The position numbers and the translations under genes were made by a program. From positions 37,432,965 through 37,496,964 of the forward strand of contig OY759274.1 in the NCBI GenBank assembly GCA_963662155.1: 64,000 nt of DNA, read 5' to 3'. The notes beneath the pieces are model-generated. The model searched no databases. It was not told where the DNA came from and saw nothing but the letters and a program-made list of their open reading frames with translations. This stretch comes from Lamellibrachia columna. Its lineage: Eukaryota; Annelida; Polychaeta; Sabellida; Siboglinidae. Positions 36,891-49,369 of this stretch are shown here, piece by piece. Position 1 is the first letter of the stretch; each line of letters opens with the position of its first letter.

Positions 36891-37982
36891 CAGAATGTCT
36901 CCCGATTCAAATTCAGACCATGAATCGAATGGTACACTTTATACAGAGGAGCTTTAAAACACACCAACAGTTTGGATAGGCTCTCTTGAGAGGGCAATTT
37001 AGCCCTTTGGGGTATTGGTTTATATATGTCTAAAATTTTCAATTACACCTTGTCTCAGTTCAAACTTCATGCCACCACTTTCTGTAATATGAAACCTAGC
37101 TGCTTTTATTATATCTTTCTTAACCACTACCAGAAGGGGCTGGATGAGAAACTATTAAAGGCAGTTTCCTTGGAAAAGGATGTGCTGAATAATATAGAGA
37201 ATGTGTGGGGCACTTTTTTAGTCAAAGACGTGTTAGTCTCTTTGAGTGCAGAATACTTCAATTGTAATAGAATTGTACACATTGTCGTACGAATAAATAT
37301 ATATTTTTAGTATTACTACACTACCGCGCCTCTAGTTTGTGTTGTTTTAATCAATGGTAGCATACTCAATTTTTTTATTAAACATTTTGCATTACTACAG
37401 TTGTTTTAGTCAATATGCAAATAAATGGCACATGACAGATGTTTAGTATTGTCTTTTCGTTTGGACATTTTCAGACACACTGCATTTTTTTCGTTGGAAT
37501 AGGCCTATCTACAGGTGTAAATGAAACAACATCCGCTGCGTTTTGCCGAAACTTTAGACTCAAAAGTAGTTGCACCTCGTCTACTGTAAATTTGACATTC
37601 GAAGTTATACTTATGTGACGACTACAAGAACATACATAGGACTACTTTATCACGATTTTTTTTCCAGCACATTCGTATTAAAACGGGACACGGCCGAAGG
37701 ACGTATTCCTTCCAAAAATCCGTATTGTATACGGGAAATTCGTACGATGTCACATATCTGACTTTTGGGTTGATTTCTTTAGGCCCTATCTCGCATAAAC
37801 CAGATTATGGGTGTCCCAAATTGCACCATTTCAAGTGTTTAGTGTCTAAGAAACGTCAAACGTCCCCCCTCTCCACGTGGCAGATAACGACTAGTTTCGC
37901 GTCTTCGGCGCTTCATACGTTACCTAGCTTGGACCCCCCCTTTTCTAAACCCTGGATCCGCCCCTGTAAAGATTATGTTGTA
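36891..37982. other. LINE 3' flank and unassigned sequence
   Basis: No gene recognised. The 94-codon ORF at 37026-37310 has no recognisable content and ends in gaataaatatatattttt, like a retroelement tail. A motif ending ctggatccgcccctg near 37952-37970 resembles ends of common interspersed repeats. Confidence 0.4.
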
Positions 37983-38890
37983 TAACACTTTTATATTGTC
38001 ACATCTAAACTATGGCTTAACGGCCTGGGGCTATAGATGTGATAGAATAAAAAACCTCAAAAGAAAGTCGTCCGAATTATATGCTTAAGCAAATATAATG
38101 CTCATACCGATCCACTGTTCAAAAGTCTTAATTTATTAAAGGTAGAGCATATTCTAAAATTGCAGGAACTAAAATTATATCATAAATTTTCAAACAATAA
38201 ACTACCTGTCTACCTGCAAAACTTACCACTTGATCAAAACAATAGTGTACACAACTTTAATACACATGGGCAATATAATATACATATGATCAGGGTACAC
38301 CACAAGTTTGCTAAGCGAAGTCTCAGTTACAGTTTGCCACATACCATAAATAATGCACCTGATTTATTAAAAGACAAGATCATCACTCACAGTTTACATG
38401 GTTTCTAAAATTATGTCAAACGTTATTATCTGAATGCATATATTGAACAATGTGCAATAAAAAATTGTTAGGCCCTATATATGTCAACATGATTGAATAT
38501 GTCTCCGTTCCTCCTTGATTAAAAATCACTCTATGTAAAACCGGTTGTATGTATATTTGGCATTTGTAATATACATACATATCTACATTAATTTTTTTCA
38601 CTCTGTATAATTATGCACTAATATCACTAGGGATTTTCTTTTTTTTATAATTTAAATAATGGGTGAAATTAATCGACAGGGTGGCTCCTACGACAGCGGT
38701 TATTTTTAGTCTTAGTAGGAGTCTCCCGTCCCTTATATGACATTATCTTTTATTTTAAGACCGTACTCTATATTCTGACCACTTCGTTTTCTCATGTCGG
38801 CTTAGATGTAATATATTGTATGGTTTTTGTGTTGAATACTCTGTTTTGTTGTTTTTGGGACGAATAAATATTTCCTGTTCCTGTTCCTAT
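37983..38890 (+). mobile_element. LINE ORF2 C-terminus and 3' tail
   Basis: Coding remnant 37983-38408 shows TFILSHLNYGLTAWGYRC, the usual segment behind the RT thumb. After a frameshift come KLYHKFSNNKLPVYLQNL and the terminal HSLHGF. The 3' region from 38684 (gtggctcctacgacagcggt) matches the LINE tail at 11783 and ends with gacgaataaatatttcctgttcctgttcct, a (TTCCTG)n-type tail. Confidence 0.75.
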
Positions 38891-39158
38891 CAATATAAAA
38901 CATTATAAAATCATAGCATGCAGCAATTACACAAGAGCCCGTAAAACTTACCAAGTAAACATCTACTGCGCAAGACACGAACCCGCCAACCTCTTCTGCT
39001 TTGCATCTAAGCGATGATGCGTGCGACAAACGGTGGCGCCACAGCGCGGAGCCTGGCTAATCGAGGCCTGGCGGAGACAACATAAACCAGCCAAGAGTTG
39101 TTCGGAACGAAGACGAGAGGGGGATTCGCGCGGTGTAGTTGCTGGTAGAGAATCCGAG

Positions 39159-41606
39159 ATGGCTTCGAGTCCATTCCCTTCCGAGTCGGCGTCCAAGGGA
39201 AGCCCTGTAAGAGTAACACAGATTACGATTAGCTGTGCATAATGATACCCATGCGTACTAGTGTTTGGCAATGATTTTGTTTACGAAAACATGCATTGTG
39301 GCAAGGTCATTTTGAGCGAACATGAGCGATAATAAGTGCATCATATCGAATGTTGACATCACGGTTGTAAATAATTGCTTAAAAAATACTCGTCGTAATC
39401 ATGAACGTAAAAGGCAGGAAAGCAAGTTATATATAATATATATATTGTTTAAATCAAATCTATGTGTATTTTTAGTGATTTTCCAGTAAAATTATTACAA
39501 TATTTTTCATATTAAAACAGACATTTTAATATTACACCATTTACCCTGAATGTAAGCTGACTGCATCACACAGTGTGAGTTCCAGGATGTGAATTGAAAG
39601 TGGACACATTGCATGTGAACTTGTTAATTGATATAGTAATTAATTGTGATGTTGCCTGGTGCACTGGCTTATCTTATCTAGATGCAACAGAAGGCCAGCC
39701 TTACTAGAGATGAGATGAAGGCTTTACAAGAATGCAACACAGAAAGTTTCTGGTACAGATGTAAGTTACAGCACTGAATAAACAACTAATTGCCATGGCT
39801 TGTGAGGGGCTATTCACTATTGTCTACATTACCTATTTGTACAAAGCATATAAATTCTCATCCCCCTCCCACAATTAGTACTTTAAAATGTTGATAATTT
39901 TCCTGACTGAAAAACATTGATGTAATAATGTTATGACACATGTATAATAATAACCATCAGAATATGTTCAAGCTTTGTGTGTTTCTGACAACTCCATGGC
40001 GTCATATTGATATTTGCTTTCCACAAAGTTTTGAATGTATTTCGCATGCAACTGACATTAAAAAAAATTAGTGGGGCCTTGATCCCCTTCTTTACTACAC
40101 TTTGTATGAAGAAGTAAATGTGAATGACCCCTGACTGTCTATGTTAAATATTTTCTTCTCTGTTAGTAAAAACTTACCGTGGACACAACTTATGATTTGC
40201 AGACTATGATGATGTCTATAAAACCAGCATAATTTTAAAAGGTAAAGATAAAAATATCAACACAATTTAATAGCTATGTTGTTCTTTTAATAAAAAAAGT
40301 TATTTCCATGTAAATAATTGAAACATATTTTTAATATTAACAATGTTATTACTTACTTATCCTCTTCAGCTGGTGCATTAAGCCATATGGTAACTTCCAC
40401 CAATTTGTGTGTTGTGTTGTTGCTAATACCTACTAATATCATGCTGCATGCCTATTAGCAACCAATTCCAAGCACACTTTTACAGGTGTTCCCCTTGGAG
40501 TGTTGTTTGTTGGAACTACACAGATACTAGTAAAAAAAGGTAAGATATCCTCTTATTCAGGGAATGATATTGGGGTCAACATTACATCATGCTACATGTT
40601 ACATTCCAAATTGCATTGTGATGTTTCCATTGTTCATGAAACATAATATGAAACCCAGCCACCATAATATGAAACACTCACCAGTGTCGCAGCCTCGGGG
40701 ATGTAATGTAAGTCACTCACAATTTCTCCCAAAATACTTGACAATGACACTATTTAGCATATCACCACTGCCACAACTTGATTATGAATTCAAAATGGAC
40801 AGTGCGGAGTGTTATGTTGGCTGGCAACATGATTGCTGTTTACGACTTGTTGCGTCATAATATCTGTGCATTTGAGTATAAGTAACATCAATTAAAGAAA
40901 TGGATGTTATTTTGTTCCTATGCATATTTTAAAAGCAAACACTATCCACAATTGTATGCAATTGAAATTGAGAGATTTATAAAAAAAAATTGGAGTTTAC
41001 CAAATGAAATGACAATGTGTAGAACAGCACATCAAATGAAAATTGCGCTAGTGGTGAAATCGTGACTTACATTACATTCACTATGTGGCGCTACTGTTGA
41101 AGAGTTTGTCGGTTCGCATTATATGCCATGTTATATTATGGTTTCTGGGTTTCATATTATGTTTCGTGCATAAAGGAAGTATCACAATGCAATTTGGAAT
41201 GTAGCATGATGCAATTTTGGAAATTAAAAGATCAATCTAAAAACAAAAGAATCCCAAGGCTATGATAAGCATATGTGTATGTACGTATTAAAGCAATTTA
41301 CTGTTTATAAAAAAATTTGTTTAAAAAGTAGTTGTGTACATGTATATATGTAATACAAATGTGACATCATATTCATAATGTTTAAATATTTTAGTGTATT
41401 TTCAATGTTGCAGTATGTTGTTCAATCAAGTATTACGTTGTTATGAAATGATTTTAGGTTTCATTCCACCAAATCCGCGTTTTGGAGCACTGTTTAAAAA
41501 TATGGGTACGTAGTTTTTACTCTATAGCTACATATATAATTATATCATCAGCAGTGATTGATATTATTATTTTATGTACACTTAATGCTTAATAATTTAC
41601 ATATAC

Positions 41607-41652
<46 letters not shown>

Positions 41653-44600
41653 CTACACAACTATAAAACCATGTGGAGTGAGTTAACTAAGGTTTCTTTA
41701 TATTAAACAACCATCTGAGCTACGTTTAATTGAAATTATACTGAAAGTTACTGAATCTATAATTATTACAATTACACAGTCACATGATCAGCTTTGTTGA
41801 AGGTGCCGCGCTTATGGCATACATAGTTGGGAAGATATCCTACCAAGGAACTTGCCGGGAGAAGATTATGCGACTGGAGAATAGCCCCCTAGCAGAGGCC
41901 ATGCGGAAAGGGAAGAGGGGCACCGGACTACTGCAGGACTTGTGAGCACAAGGGGACGATAATAGGGTGCTTGGTACAAGAGTCTTTGTCTTGCGAAGAG
42001 CATGTTATGATTCACAAGTCAGATAATGTAGATTTTATTAACGAAGAATAAGAATCAAACAACTGTGAATATAACACAATATGAAGATTATTAAGCAAGA
42101 GTATAAAACTGCATATATAAGGTGCAGAATCTAACTGTAATATTATTCCATAAATTACTCGGCATTTAAAATGCATTTGATTGAGCTTTTAAAAAAGCAA
42201 ATGTTTAGGGGTCGCATTCAAATACAAATGATAGGGTATGCATGTGAATGCTCATAGCATTTTATGGCTGCAATGCACGTTCCAGTGCATTTGCATTGCA
42301 CATGCAAGGGACAAGCTGATAGTCATGTGGAGTGTTTTTCCTGTAGGTCGCTCCCTGGTACTGGTTTCTCCGATAAGTCGCAGGATGAAATGTCAGCTGG
42401 TGCTGGTTCCAATCATCAAGCAACTTTAGCTGACGATCACTACCATGCTGGTGACATCGACATCGATCAAAATGTCGAGTACAAAGGACTCGATGACACG
42501 TTGCGACCCAGCATTGATCGTATGTCCTCACCATTATCAGATGTGATTAAATGCATTTGCCATTAAATGCATTTAAATACATTTTCACATTTGTATTTCT
42601 AATTAATTGTCATCCCGTGTATTTGCATTTCAGCGAAATGTATTTGGAATTTCAAATACTTTTTAACATACTGTTCAGTTGATTCATTATAGTAGTAATA
42701 GGCATCCATCTATCTCGGGAGACGATGGACTGTGCCCGGGTTGAGGGTCACCACTGGGTTGGACAGTGTCTGCTGTAGCTGGTGAGTCCAATGCGAGAGT
42801 GACAGTCTCTTTCACAGCTCACGCAAACAAACATAGTCAGCAGATGCCCTCTCCTTTCGCCGTGCTCTCTATCGCTTCAGGTGTTCAGGTCTCCTCTGCT
42901 TTCCTGGTGACCCTCCCGACAGCCATTCTCCAGGTGTACTGTGACTAGGTCCTCCCACCCGGTGGCCCCAATCTCTGTTGTCTTTAGGCCGTGCTTGCGT
43001 GTTCAGCCAGTTGGTCTTGTACCAGTGACAATCTCGCAGGAAAGCAAATCTTTGGGGATTCTGCCATCCTCCATTCTGTGGACATGGGCCAGCCATCGGA
43101 GTCATCACTGGGTCAGGAGAGCAAACATGCTGGGGGTCCCTGCACGCCGGAGTTCATCTGTGTTCAGTATCTTGTCTTGCCATGTGATTCCCAGCACCCG
43201 TCTGAGGCAGCGGAGGTGGAAGCTGTTCAGTCTCTTCTCCTGACTTGCATAGGTTGTCCGTGCTTCGCTGCTGTAGAGAAGGGTGCTGAGGGCACATGCC
43301 TGGTAAACACTGAGTTTTGTGTTCTCCATCAGCTTACTACTTGTCCAAATCCTCTTACTGAGTCTTGACATGACAGCTGCAGTCTTGGCAATCCTGGTGC
43401 TGATTTCAGAATTAAGAGACGTGTTGCTGATGATGGTCGAGCCAAGATACATGAAGTAGTCAACAACCTCTACAGTGGTGTCATCGATGTTAATGGAGGG
43501 TGGAGTCTCCACATCCTAACCCAAGATGTTTGTTTTCCTTATGCTGATCGTCAGCCCAAACTCCTTGCAGGAGAATTGGTCAATCAGCTGCTGTAGATGA
43601 TCCTCTGTATGGGAAGTTCGCGCAGCGTCATTGGCAAAAATCATATCATGGATCAGAACTTTCCGCACTTTTGTCTTAGAGTGCAGTCTTGCCAAATTGA
43701 ACAGCTTTCCATCAGATCTGGTATGCAGGTAAATGCCCTTGTCTGAAGCACTGAAGGCGTAAGACAGCAGCATGGAAAAGAAGATACCAAAGAGGGTTGG
43801 TGCGAGAACGCAACCTTGCTTTATTCCACTGCTGATCTTGAAGTCGACAGATGTGGCTCCATTATAGGTGACGGTGCTGTGCATGTTCTCATGGAAGGAC
43901 GAGATCACTCAGCCTATCTTCCGAAGAAGCTTGAAGAGACTGACGAGGTCGAAAGCCTTTGTGAGGTCTATGAAGGCTATATAGAGTGGCACTTCTCTTG
44001 GGGTTCTCTTGGAGCTGTTAGAGTGAGAAGATCATATCCACTGTTGATGTGCCAGCTCTGAATCCACACTGAGATTCAGGATAGATGCGTGGTGCTAGGG
44101 TCTGCAACCTAGTCAGAGCAACACGAGCAAAGACCTTCCTAACAATGCACAGCAAGAAGCCTCGGTAATTATTGCAGTCACTGCGGTCTCTCTTGTTCTT
44201 ATGCAAGGTGATGATGTTTGCGTCCCGTCCTGGGGCATGGTTGCATTATGTCCTGGGGCACGATTTTCTCTCCATCCAACAGAGACAGGAGTTCATGTAG
44301 GTGCATTAGCAGTACTAACTTCCCGCTTTTGATGAGCTCTGGTGGGATACCATCACTTCCCGGAGCTTTACCGCTGGCAAGACAGTCAATCACCTTGCTG
44401 AGCTCTTCAGTTGTGGGATCAATGACCAGTTGTTCCATGACTGAAAGGTCGAGGATGAAGAAGAGAACTGTGTATGTGACAACGTCCTCTGTTGCAGTGA
44501 GTTCAAGGTAGTGCTCCACCCATCTGTCCTTCTGCTTGCTGGGGTCTGTGATGGTTTCCCGTCTTTGTTTTCAAAGGGGCCACTTTAGTAGCTGCCATCA

Positions 44601-46509
44601 TACATCCCTCTAGCATTTCCAGCTTCTGCAGGAGATTGTATGCTCTCGCAGAGTTTCAACCAGTATTCGTTGGCGCAGTGCTGAGCAGTCCATTGGGCCT
44701 TGCACTCAGCAGCTCTGAGAGCATCCAAGTTTTGCCTACTGGGGACTTGCTTGTGGTTGATGAGGGCTTTCCTTTTGGCACCCTGGAGAGGACACTCCAG
44801 CTTCGTTTTTCGAAATGTTGTTGATTCATTATAATGGAGTGTAAAAATATGTTATTGTTTGTCTTGAATTTATATCTAAACATTATATGACTAATGATAT
44901 TTCATATGATGTAGTTCACAATGTTGTAGTTGCAGCTAGTTTACTCGACTGTTGTTTTACCATAAACAGAAGCAAGTTTAGTAGGGTTTGGATTGAGCCT
45001 CATGTTGGGTTAAACTCAATGTCACTCGAACAGACACTGTTCTATCTCTTCCGTAGGTGACAGCAGCACTATTATGCGACAACAGCGGAAGGAGCAAACA
45101 TATACCAGCTACAGCAACCTTCAGAAGAGAAATCGGGATGAGTATTCCCAGAAGATGGTTGAGAGTCAGCGTGCACCAAGGCAGGAACAGACTCCCGTCC
45201 CCCATGGTCCTGCACCTCCTCCATCCTCTGCTGATGCTTACTCAACATTTGATGTGCATGCAGATGATGCATTGAAAACTACCCCGGTGCCATCAAAGCC
45301 TCGGCAGCAACAGCCATCAAGACGTACGTTTAGTGGTTCACACAATGCAGTTATTTCTGTAACTATCTGTATTAATGTTGCTACACATAATTATTACAAT
45401 ATGACAGTGAAAATATAGCCCAAAATACAGTATCTTCATACTGATCTTCTTTAATATAGATTTTGTTTGGAACACAGCTAGTGAAGTTGACTGATTATAA
45501 CGTTTCAGCAACCATTGGATGCCTTCCTCAGGAACTGATTTCTTGTGGTCCTAGTTCCTTCTGCTAGCCAGATGGTCTGGTATGCAGGCTGTCCCATACG
45601 TGGCTGAGCCATACCATCTGGTGAGCAGAAGAAGAACTAAGTCTTCCCAGAATTCAGTTCCTGAAGAAGACAACCAATGGTTGGCGAACAGTTGTAAGTA
45701 AACTTAATAATTGAATAATTGTGTGAAAATCAATGTTAAACGATTCTCCCAACTCGTTGAACATTTTTTCGTTTTTTTTGTAGATTCTTGGTGTTTACTT
45801 TTTTGGGTGAGGGTGATTTAATCGAAGAATAACTTACACAGGGCAGATGGTCACAGTTTTTGTTCTTTGCAAGTTACATTCCCAAAAAACATTGTTGTTA
45901 TAGTCCGCTGTAGAAGTGGTGGACAAAAACAAACATTCACTTCTTATTTGCCCTGTACATGATACACTAGGAGAACAGGGTTACATGCACAACCTAGCAG
46001 GTGTATAGCAATTTCCTTGACGTTATGGACAACAACCACATCCCCCACAAGTTTCCTTAATGTCAAAGGTGCTACGTTTGATCACTGTTATCATAAAATC
46101 GTGTTATATAGCACCAACCGTATCTTTTCTAACATACTGACTGCCCATGTGTCTTACTGAACCACAATTTATTTCAGAAATTAACCGTTATCTGTTGAAT
46201 TTGAATGTTGTGGCCCAAATATCATGTTTACATAACATGTGGATAGAACGTATGTGTTAATGATATGCTCCTAAATGCCTTTGTCCACTGGAAATTTGTT
46301 TCAGCTGTTCACAAATCTACTTAATGACAAGGTCGATATTCACAAACAGATAATTGATAAATCATAGACACTCAGGCCTTCTTCCTTTAATGACAACCAC
46401 GTTTCCTTAACAACACTCCCTCGCCGTTTTCAACTGCTGCTGTCATTCGTGGCCTGTTTTGTTTGCAGATGTAAGAAGGAACCAATACGGTGATATCATA
46501 GAAGACTGA
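39159..46509 (+). CDS. OCIAD1: OCIA domain-containing protein 1-like, complete gene of eight exons
   Basis: Exons: 39159-39206, 39682-39760, 40203-40241, 40486-40539, 41458-41509, 41792-41941, 45064-45323 and 46469-46509. Together they are 723 nt, 240 residues plus TGA. Phases are consistent if exon 5 ends at GGTAC|gtagtt. Exon 2 carries LTRDEMKALQECNTESFWYR and exon 6 carries KISYQGTCREKIMRLENSPLAEAMR. These are the hallmarks of the OCIA domain, here about residues 20-130, with hydrophobic segments in exons 4-6. OCIAD proteins sit in endosomal and mitochondrial membranes and influence respiratory-complex assembly and signalling in animals. The rest is a polar, Pro/Gln-rich tail ending NQYGDIIED. 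The start MASSPFPSES is the ATG of an exon with a good donor. Acceptors of exons 6 and 7 are ambiguous by a few residues. Introns 2, 6 and 7 contain transposons. Confidence 0.85.
39806..40131. mobile_element. Degenerate MITE of the GGGCCCGTTCACAA family, in OCIAD1 intron 2
   Basis: The left end ggggctattcactattgtct and right end atgtgaatgacccc are inverted. The interior (cctatttgtac, cacaattagtactttaaaatg, gtttctgacaactcca) matches the better-preserved copy at 61301-61800 in order. No ORF. Confidence 0.6.
42168..42662. mobile_element. AAATGC-rich repeat element, in OCIAD1 intron 6
   Basis: The flanks consist of repeated aaatgcattt/attcaaatacaaatg words in inverted arrangement (left about 42168-42235, right about 42545-42660). 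The phrase aggggtcgcattcaaata has a near match at 60230-60260. The core (42250-42530) is not similar to other parts of the window. It is an unclassified non-autonomous element. Confidence 0.5.
42715..44830 (-). mobile_element. LINE (jockey/RTE-like) RT fragment antisense in OCIAD1 intron 6
   Basis: Minus-strand reading frames follow ORF2 order: a pre-RT segment (near 44640-44760), DCLASGKAPGSDGIPPELI (44330-44400), CNNYRGFLLC and PESQCGFRAGTSTVDMI (44020-44190), then SGIKQGCVLAPTLFGIFFSM with the catalytic box IFANDAA (43516-43908). The C-terminal part follows (VDYFMYLGSTIISNTSLNSE, FHLRCLRRVLGITWQDKI, 43105-43512). The pieces lie in different frames and the first catalytic-box Asp is replaced by Asn, so the copy is dead. 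No endonuclease is visible. Confidence 0.85.
45499..45695. repeat. Large imperfect hairpin in OCIAD1 intron 7
   Basis: The left arm (cgtttcagcaaccattggat ... ccagatggtctggtatg) is the imperfect inverse complement of the right arm (ccataccatctggtgagcag ... caaccaatggttggcgaa). Arms are about 90 bp with a short loop near 45595. It is a fold-back element. Confidence 0.7.
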
Positions 46510-46821
46510 ACAATCTCACAAACTGACATCAATGATGATGTACAACAGCTCAACACAAGCTGTGGCCTAGGACATGTGACAGGACATTGCAACCAGCAGA
46601 AATATCAGAAGCCAGACATAACTGTGCCTGTCTTAGTGATAGGAAACAAATGTATCATTAATGATTGTATATATAGTGTCATTATTTGGATTGTTTCCAG
46701 AAGAGTAATTATATGTTTCCTATTGGTCTTCTCTGAGCATATGGGCATGTGCCAATCATCGTATCATTAAATGTAGTACTGCAATTCATGTGTGCTAGCA
46801 TTTTTTTAAACTTATCAGCAG

Positions 46822-47370
46822 CAGGGACAACTGGCTTCTTTCTGTCCTCCACAACTGGATCACCTGACTTCTTTCTGTCATCTACAACAGGGACAACTGG
46901 CTTCTTTGTGTCCTCTACAGCAGGGACAAGTGGCTTCTTTCTGTCCTCTATTGCAGGCATGGACAACTGGCTTCTTTGTGTCCTCTACAGCAGGGACAAG
47001 TGACTTTTTTTATCCTCTACAGGAGGGACAACTTGTTTCTTTCTATCCTCTACAATTGGCTTCTTTCTGTCTTCTATAGCGGGCAGTGACAACTGGCTTC
47101 TTTCTATCCTTTACATTAGGGACAACTTCTTTCTATCCTCTACAGGAGGGACAACTGGATTCTTTCTATCCTCCACAGCAGGGACAAATGGCTTCTTTTT
47201 GTCCTCTACAGCACAAGCAACTGGCTTTTTTCTGTCATCTACAGCAAGGACAAGTAGCTTCTTTTTGTCCTCTACAGCACAAGCAACTGGCTTTTTTCTG
47301 TCCTCTACAGCAGGCAGGGACAACTGTCTTCTTTGAGTCCTCTGCAGTAGGGACAACTGGCTTCTTTCTG
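46822..47370. repeat. 33-bp minisatellite, open as an 11-residue repeat on the minus strand
   Basis: About 16 variant copies of gacaactggcttctttctgt + cctctacagcagg. On the minus strand the unit reads VEDRKKPVVPA, open over 46709-46966 and 47111-47356 with a break between. Units are mostly 33 bp but the middle of the array is disturbed. No splice or start context was established, so it is annotated as a repeat, not a gene. Confidence 0.8.
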
Positions 47371-48307
47371 CACATTAGCATAATTTCAAAATCATAAGTT
47401 GACGGTGAACAATCACAATTAGGAAATCTTTAAATAACTACAGTAAAAGCTACGAATTACACCAATGTTGTGTTGTATCTCCTTAGAACTATTACAGTAT
47501 TCCTTACACTTCATTTATTGCAGATAAACAAGCCAAAGTTAAGTATGCCTTTTCAGTCCCGCTTTCCAATGCAAGAGAAAGCAACACAGTTTTGGTAAAC
47601 GTATTCTGTTGATACGTTTAATAATAGAGAAAGTGTAAGAAAAGTGATGGTTTGAAGGCAACAGGCATGACATAAAATTATGACAATGCAGGTGGCAGAC
47701 GGCATCCATAAGTGACTCAACTCAACCGACTCAACTCAAGAACATGCCTACCACTTTACCCAAAAATAATAACACCAGTTACACCTACGTACTACTACAT
47801 TCTCCGACATTTATAAAACAACATGATCGATAAATTATATTTTGTTTCGGGCAAATTAGCTTATTTTATTAGACAGAAGGGCCAGACCTTCCCGCGTGGC
47901 AGAGGACTAGGCCACATTGTCAGGGCAACGTTCTTTGGATGTGTACGATTATTCTGTCTCGATTTATTTGTGTTTACATGTGGACTTTTGTCACTGTCTT
48001 TAATTGTTACCAAAACCTTTTCATATTGGATCAAACAGCAAGAATGAGGAATAAAATGTGGCTCATTCCTCTCCAGTCTCCCCTATCACGACATCGTAAA
48101 CCGACGACCGTTGTTCTACGCTATGATAAAAATTCGTATTGTCATAGCTGCTTGAACATCAAAAGAAACCTAAGTTCCATACATTTGCTATTCCGGGTTT
48201 AAAGTTTCATTCACGAAACATAAAAAGCAGCTGCATACCAAAAAAGTGTTAGGTTGTTAAAAAGTCATTTTTGTCCACATTTCGTTAATTTTCGTCTTCT
48301 CAACGGT
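47371..48307. other. No gene recognised
   Basis: An ORF of 74 codons at 47823-48047 has a hydrophobic stretch but no recognisable family or homology to gene B exon 1. Nothing else is supported. Confidence 0.45.
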
Positions 48308-49239
48308 GTAGGGTAGCATGGGGCATAACGCAAGTTTTGGGGCATAAAGCCCATCCTCTAACTAGTTTCACAGTGCGAAAATAAGAATTTCGAGATCGCC
48401 AAATGAAGCCACATACAGTTCTTCACATTTGGTTAGACTACGGTGGCAGAAAACGAAATTCACGCGATATTTTTTTTAAGGTCAAACTTTTGATTCTATA
48501 AATTATAAAAATGGTCACCCTAAAAGTCGTTTTGTAGGCAGTAACCATAAGAAACTGAGACAACGCGTTGAGTGTATTCAGTAGACAAATATGTAATCAT
48601 TAATGTTGTGGATGCGAGTGATAAAAGCCAGTAATATACAAATGGTGAAATTTTAATATCGAACGTGTGGGGCAAAAAGGCCAACATTAGTGGGGGCAAA
48701 ACGCACAGGGTGGGACGTACTATTATCTGTCAGATTTGAGTCTGAAAGTGAGTAGACGAGTTGATAAGTTCCGCCTGCGTATGACAGTTTATAATAAACA
48801 TATACAATATAACGCACTTGTTGAATTTCAGAGAAAAGGAGCTAATTAATTAACAATTTTAGTCACTTAATAAAATAAATTAAAAAAATATTACTATGAT
48901 GTGCATCAAGGTTTCGCTATACTGAAGTGTACCAATAATACCATAATTTTGGTAATGCGAAATAAAAAGTAAATTAATATTTAAATGAGGCTGATTAATG
49001 CATAACGCCCAGGGGCGGGCGTTTTGCCCCACCCCTGGGGCAAAACGCCCATTTTCAGGACCTCTGCTAAAATGGCTATAACTTTTTTCTGTGATATTGA
49101 ACATCAAAAAATGTCAACACAAGATTTTCAGCTAAGATAATAAACTAGGTGATACATGCAATATATCAGAGATATATCTAAAATGATTTCAAATGAGTCG
49201 ATTTCTCGAAAAAAAGTAGGCGTATTGCCCCACCCTACT
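48308..49239. mobile_element. TIR DNA transposon (non-autonomous), GTAGGG family
   Basis: The left end gtagggtagcatggggcata and right end (reverse complement gtagggtggggcaatacgcc) form terminal inverted repeats of about 24 bp with one small gap. Internal words ggggcaaaacgc/gggcgttttgccccac repeat the end motif. It is 932 bp with no transposase ORF, and is the same family as 8924-9466. It lies just upstream of gene A exon 3. Confidence 0.7.
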
Positions 49240-49369
49240 CAATCTCCTGGTGGACTTCCAACCAACTTCTGTCAATGGTACCTCCATATGTGTGCTATGT
49301 TTTCGTAAAACACCTCTGTAACAACTTGCCCCTGTTTACAACTAGACCCGGTCTCGCCTAAGCTTACAG

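Noticed and set aside
37026..37310. 94-codon ORF behind the CR1-like LINE
   Set aside because: No domain, no splice signals; likely retroelement 3' flank.
47823..48047. Hydrophobic ORF as the missing signal-peptide exon of gene A
   Set aside because: No similarity to gene B exon 1 (conserved AASSTxLTG end) and no matching donor.
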